Source: Hyaloscypha bicolor E
Lineage: Eukaryota > Ascomycota > Leotiomycetes > Helotiales > Hyaloscyphaceae
Length of the DNA stretch: 64,000 bases
Assembly (NCBI RefSeq): GCF_002865645.1
Contig: NW_020194557.1
Span: forward strand, 496,001-560,000
Reading direction: 5' to 3'
The first letter of the stretch is position 1. Every line of letters begins with the position of its first letter. The notes under the pieces were generated by a model. That model had not been told where the DNA came from and made no database searches. It saw nothing but the letters and a program-made list of their open reading frames with translations. Both the position numbers and the translations under genes were made by a program. Positions 62,001 through 64,000 of the stretch are shown one piece after another.

Positions 62001-64000
62001 TCTATAGAAGCTTATAATTTTATTAGAATTATAAAATACTATTATAGCCTAATCTAATATATCTATCTTATTATTATAACTAAAGTTAATAGAATTAATA
62101 AGAATACTATACTTTAAATAGCTTTTAAGGCTATTAATAACTTTATAAGACCTAATAGTATTATTCTAACTCTTTTAGTTTAGAGTACTTTACCTTAAAT
62201 AACTAAATATAATATTCTATTATCTATTATATTATAGTAATTAATAGTATTTAAGAAAATAATAATAGAAATTCAGAAACTTTAAGCTAGATATTAAATT
62301 ACAAATACTTTAAATACCCGAAATAATTCTAATATTACTAATATCTATAAACTATTTCTAAATTCGAATATTCTTATTTAATATAAAGGAAATACTAGTT
62401 AATCTAGTAATTAGAATAAATTATATAAGCTAGTAACTATTAATAGGGAGAACTATATACTAGCTTTATTATATAGTAATACTATTTTCCGTTTAACTTT
62501 TATAAAGCCCTTTTATATAAGAGATATTAAGGTTATTACTAATAGCTCCGAATCTAAACCTGTTTCTAAATCTAATAATAAGGCTAAAGATAATACGAGT
62601 ATAATTTCTCCTGCTATTCTTGCTATTTTACTAAAGTATAATAGAGAATATTCTTATAAGACCCCGAATATTATAGTATTCCTATAGAATAATAAACTAT
62701 ATAAGAATTCCCGTTAAGTTAAAGTTACTAGCCTTTTAGAAAAGAATATATTTGAGGTTATTTTCAGATCTCAGATACTAAAGGAAATATATATCTTTAA
62801 TTCCCGGTTTATTAATAAGATTAAGAATAAAAATATAAAAAAAGAGCTTAAGAAATTAAGACTAGTTATCTAAGCTTATAATAATAATAAGAAATATATA
62901 ATATTAATATAATTACTTATTATCTAATATATTAGCTAGAGAATTATTCTTAATATTATTACTATAATAATAAATACTACGGAATTATATTTATATAATA
63001 TCTTATAAGCCTATATCTAATTAATAACCTTATTTAATTATAATTTCTATATTAACTTACTTTATAAGCTTACTAAAAAGCTAAATATAAAGAATAATTC
63101 TATTCTAAAAATTATAAAACTATTATATAATATACTAGAGACTAGGAACTACTAGTTTAAGACTTATTATTCCTACTATATTAATAAGCTTTCTATAGAA
63201 TAATTAACTTATAATTCTTATTTCCTCTATAGTAAGTAATTCTTTAGAATTATTAGCCTTTAAACTAATAATACCTTATTTATTAGAACTAATAATTTTA
63301 TAAAGGCAAAGTAACTAAAGCTCTATAAAGCTAAGCTCTTAGCTAAAAAGCGTGAATTTCTTATTTTTAATTATAATCTCAAATTTAATAAAAATATTAT
63401 TTATATAAATATTACTAGAATTATTCTTATATAAGAATACTAGTATAAAAACCTCTAAACTATTTCTATAAAGAATACTACTACTATAAATAATAGAAGT
63501 ACTATTTATTAAAATCTCTCTATTAAAAACTAATATATTACTTAATATACTAGAGAAGTATATATTATATTAGTCTATTAACTAGAAGCTTTATATAACT
63601 TATTAATTACTATTTAAGCTATTAAATTTTTAAAAACTAATATAAAAGTATTTAATAAGTATATTTAATAGTAAATTAAGAATATTACTAGAGAATTAAG
63701 ATTTATAAAGCTAGTAAAGAAGTTCTTATTTTTAATTATTTTTATAAATACTTTATTTATAAATAATAAAGATTTCTTTTCCTAAATTAGATATATTCTA
63801 GTTCTAGTAAATAGAATTAGATATACTAATATTATTTACTAGTTCTTTACTAAATATAAGAGAGTTACTAGAAGTATTCTAGCTTTAGAACTCTATAGTA
63901 TATCTTATAGTTTTAATATAAGTACTTTAGTTAAATCTATAATTAATAAAGTACTAGAAATAGAACTATTACTAGTTATTTATATAAATTCGAAGTCGTT
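59060..64000 (+). pseudogene. Copia-4 gag-pol remnant (3' end outside window)
   Basis: Gag about 59060-60900, protease near 61100-61200 (NTRASRYLITSSN), integrase about 61590-62300, RT about 62750-63600, RNase H from about 63680. Aligned block by block with Copia-1. Stops are more frequent than in Copia-1. Confidence 0.8.
60666..60854 (+). repeat. 9-bp microsatellite (AAGAATAAT), about 21 copies, in frame
   Basis: Perfect 9-bp array that encodes Lys-Asn-Asn repeats in the gag-protease linker. Copia-1 (about 8970-9000) and Copia-2 (about 18210-18240) have only two or three degenerate units at this place. Confidence 0.95.

Larger units (their letters stand above)
58221..64000 (+). mobile_element. 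Copia-4: Copia-1 family element, runs off the right edge
   Basis: Starts with a 304-bp LTR (58221-58524) after ATATA, a possible target site. The leader (58525-59050) differs from that of Copia-1. From about 59060 it aligns with Copia-1 gag, protease, integrase, RT and RNase H up to the window end, where the RNase H text (AYINSKS region) is cut. Its left neighbour is the inverted Copia-3, so it probably inserted in that copy. Confidence 0.88.

Noticed and set aside
1..64000. tRNA, rRNA or bacterial-type features
   Set aside because: I looked for clover-leaf and rRNA-like text and operon-like gene packing and saw none.

Overview
This window is from a filamentous ascomycete (Pezizomycotina-type) nuclear genome. 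Spliceosomal introns, a C2H2 zinc-finger regulator, a HET-domain remnant and a fungal PNP_UDP-domain protein all point there. Most of the DNA is long, extremely AT-rich blocks made of decayed LTR retrotransposons. In these blocks CA/TG dinucleotides are nearly absent, TA is everywhere, and conserved codons are turned into TAA/TAG, N, K, I and Y. That is the pattern expected of repeat-induced point mutation (RIP). The contrast between AT-rich blocks and balanced gene islands is sharp.

Layout. (1) 1-1038: 5'-truncated C2H2 transcription-factor gene on +, at the edge of the AT block. (2) About 1420-13760: a + strand Ty3/gypsy chromovirus-like element (Gypsy-A), split by a complete Ty1/copia element (Copia-1, 6477-13012, 5-bp target duplication). 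(3) 15592-18299: 5' half of a second copy (Copia-2), cut off by a minus-strand gypsy (Gypsy-B1, 18300-25362) whose far side abuts an inverted LTR fragment. (4) 26361-27473: a 1.1 kb non-coding LTR miniature with 153-bp LTRs and a perfect target duplication. (5) 28605-35597: Gypsy-B2, same family as B1. (6) 36300-41300: the only gene island. It holds a HET-domain pseudogene fragment, three decayed copies of a Myb/SANT-like motif, and one intact three-exon gene (37668-39334, minus). That gene encodes a nucleoside-phosphorylase-superfamily domain joined to a C-terminal domain I do not recognise. (7) About 41578-58220: a minus-strand copia copy (Copia-3) interrupted by a minus-strand gypsy (Gypsy-C, 43229-56317), itself interrupted by a different minus-strand copia (Copia-D, 47549-54506). 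(8) 58221-64000: a + strand copia (Copia-4) running off the right edge.

How it fits together. None of the transposons looks functional; all pol frames carry many RIP-type stops. The nesting gives a relative order of insertion. HET and PNP_UDP domains are both recurrent parts of fungal allorecognition and NLR-type proteins, so the island may be a relic of a fast-evolving immunity or incompatibility locus inside heterochromatin. That role is inference. The PNP-domain gene is the best candidate for something undescribed here.
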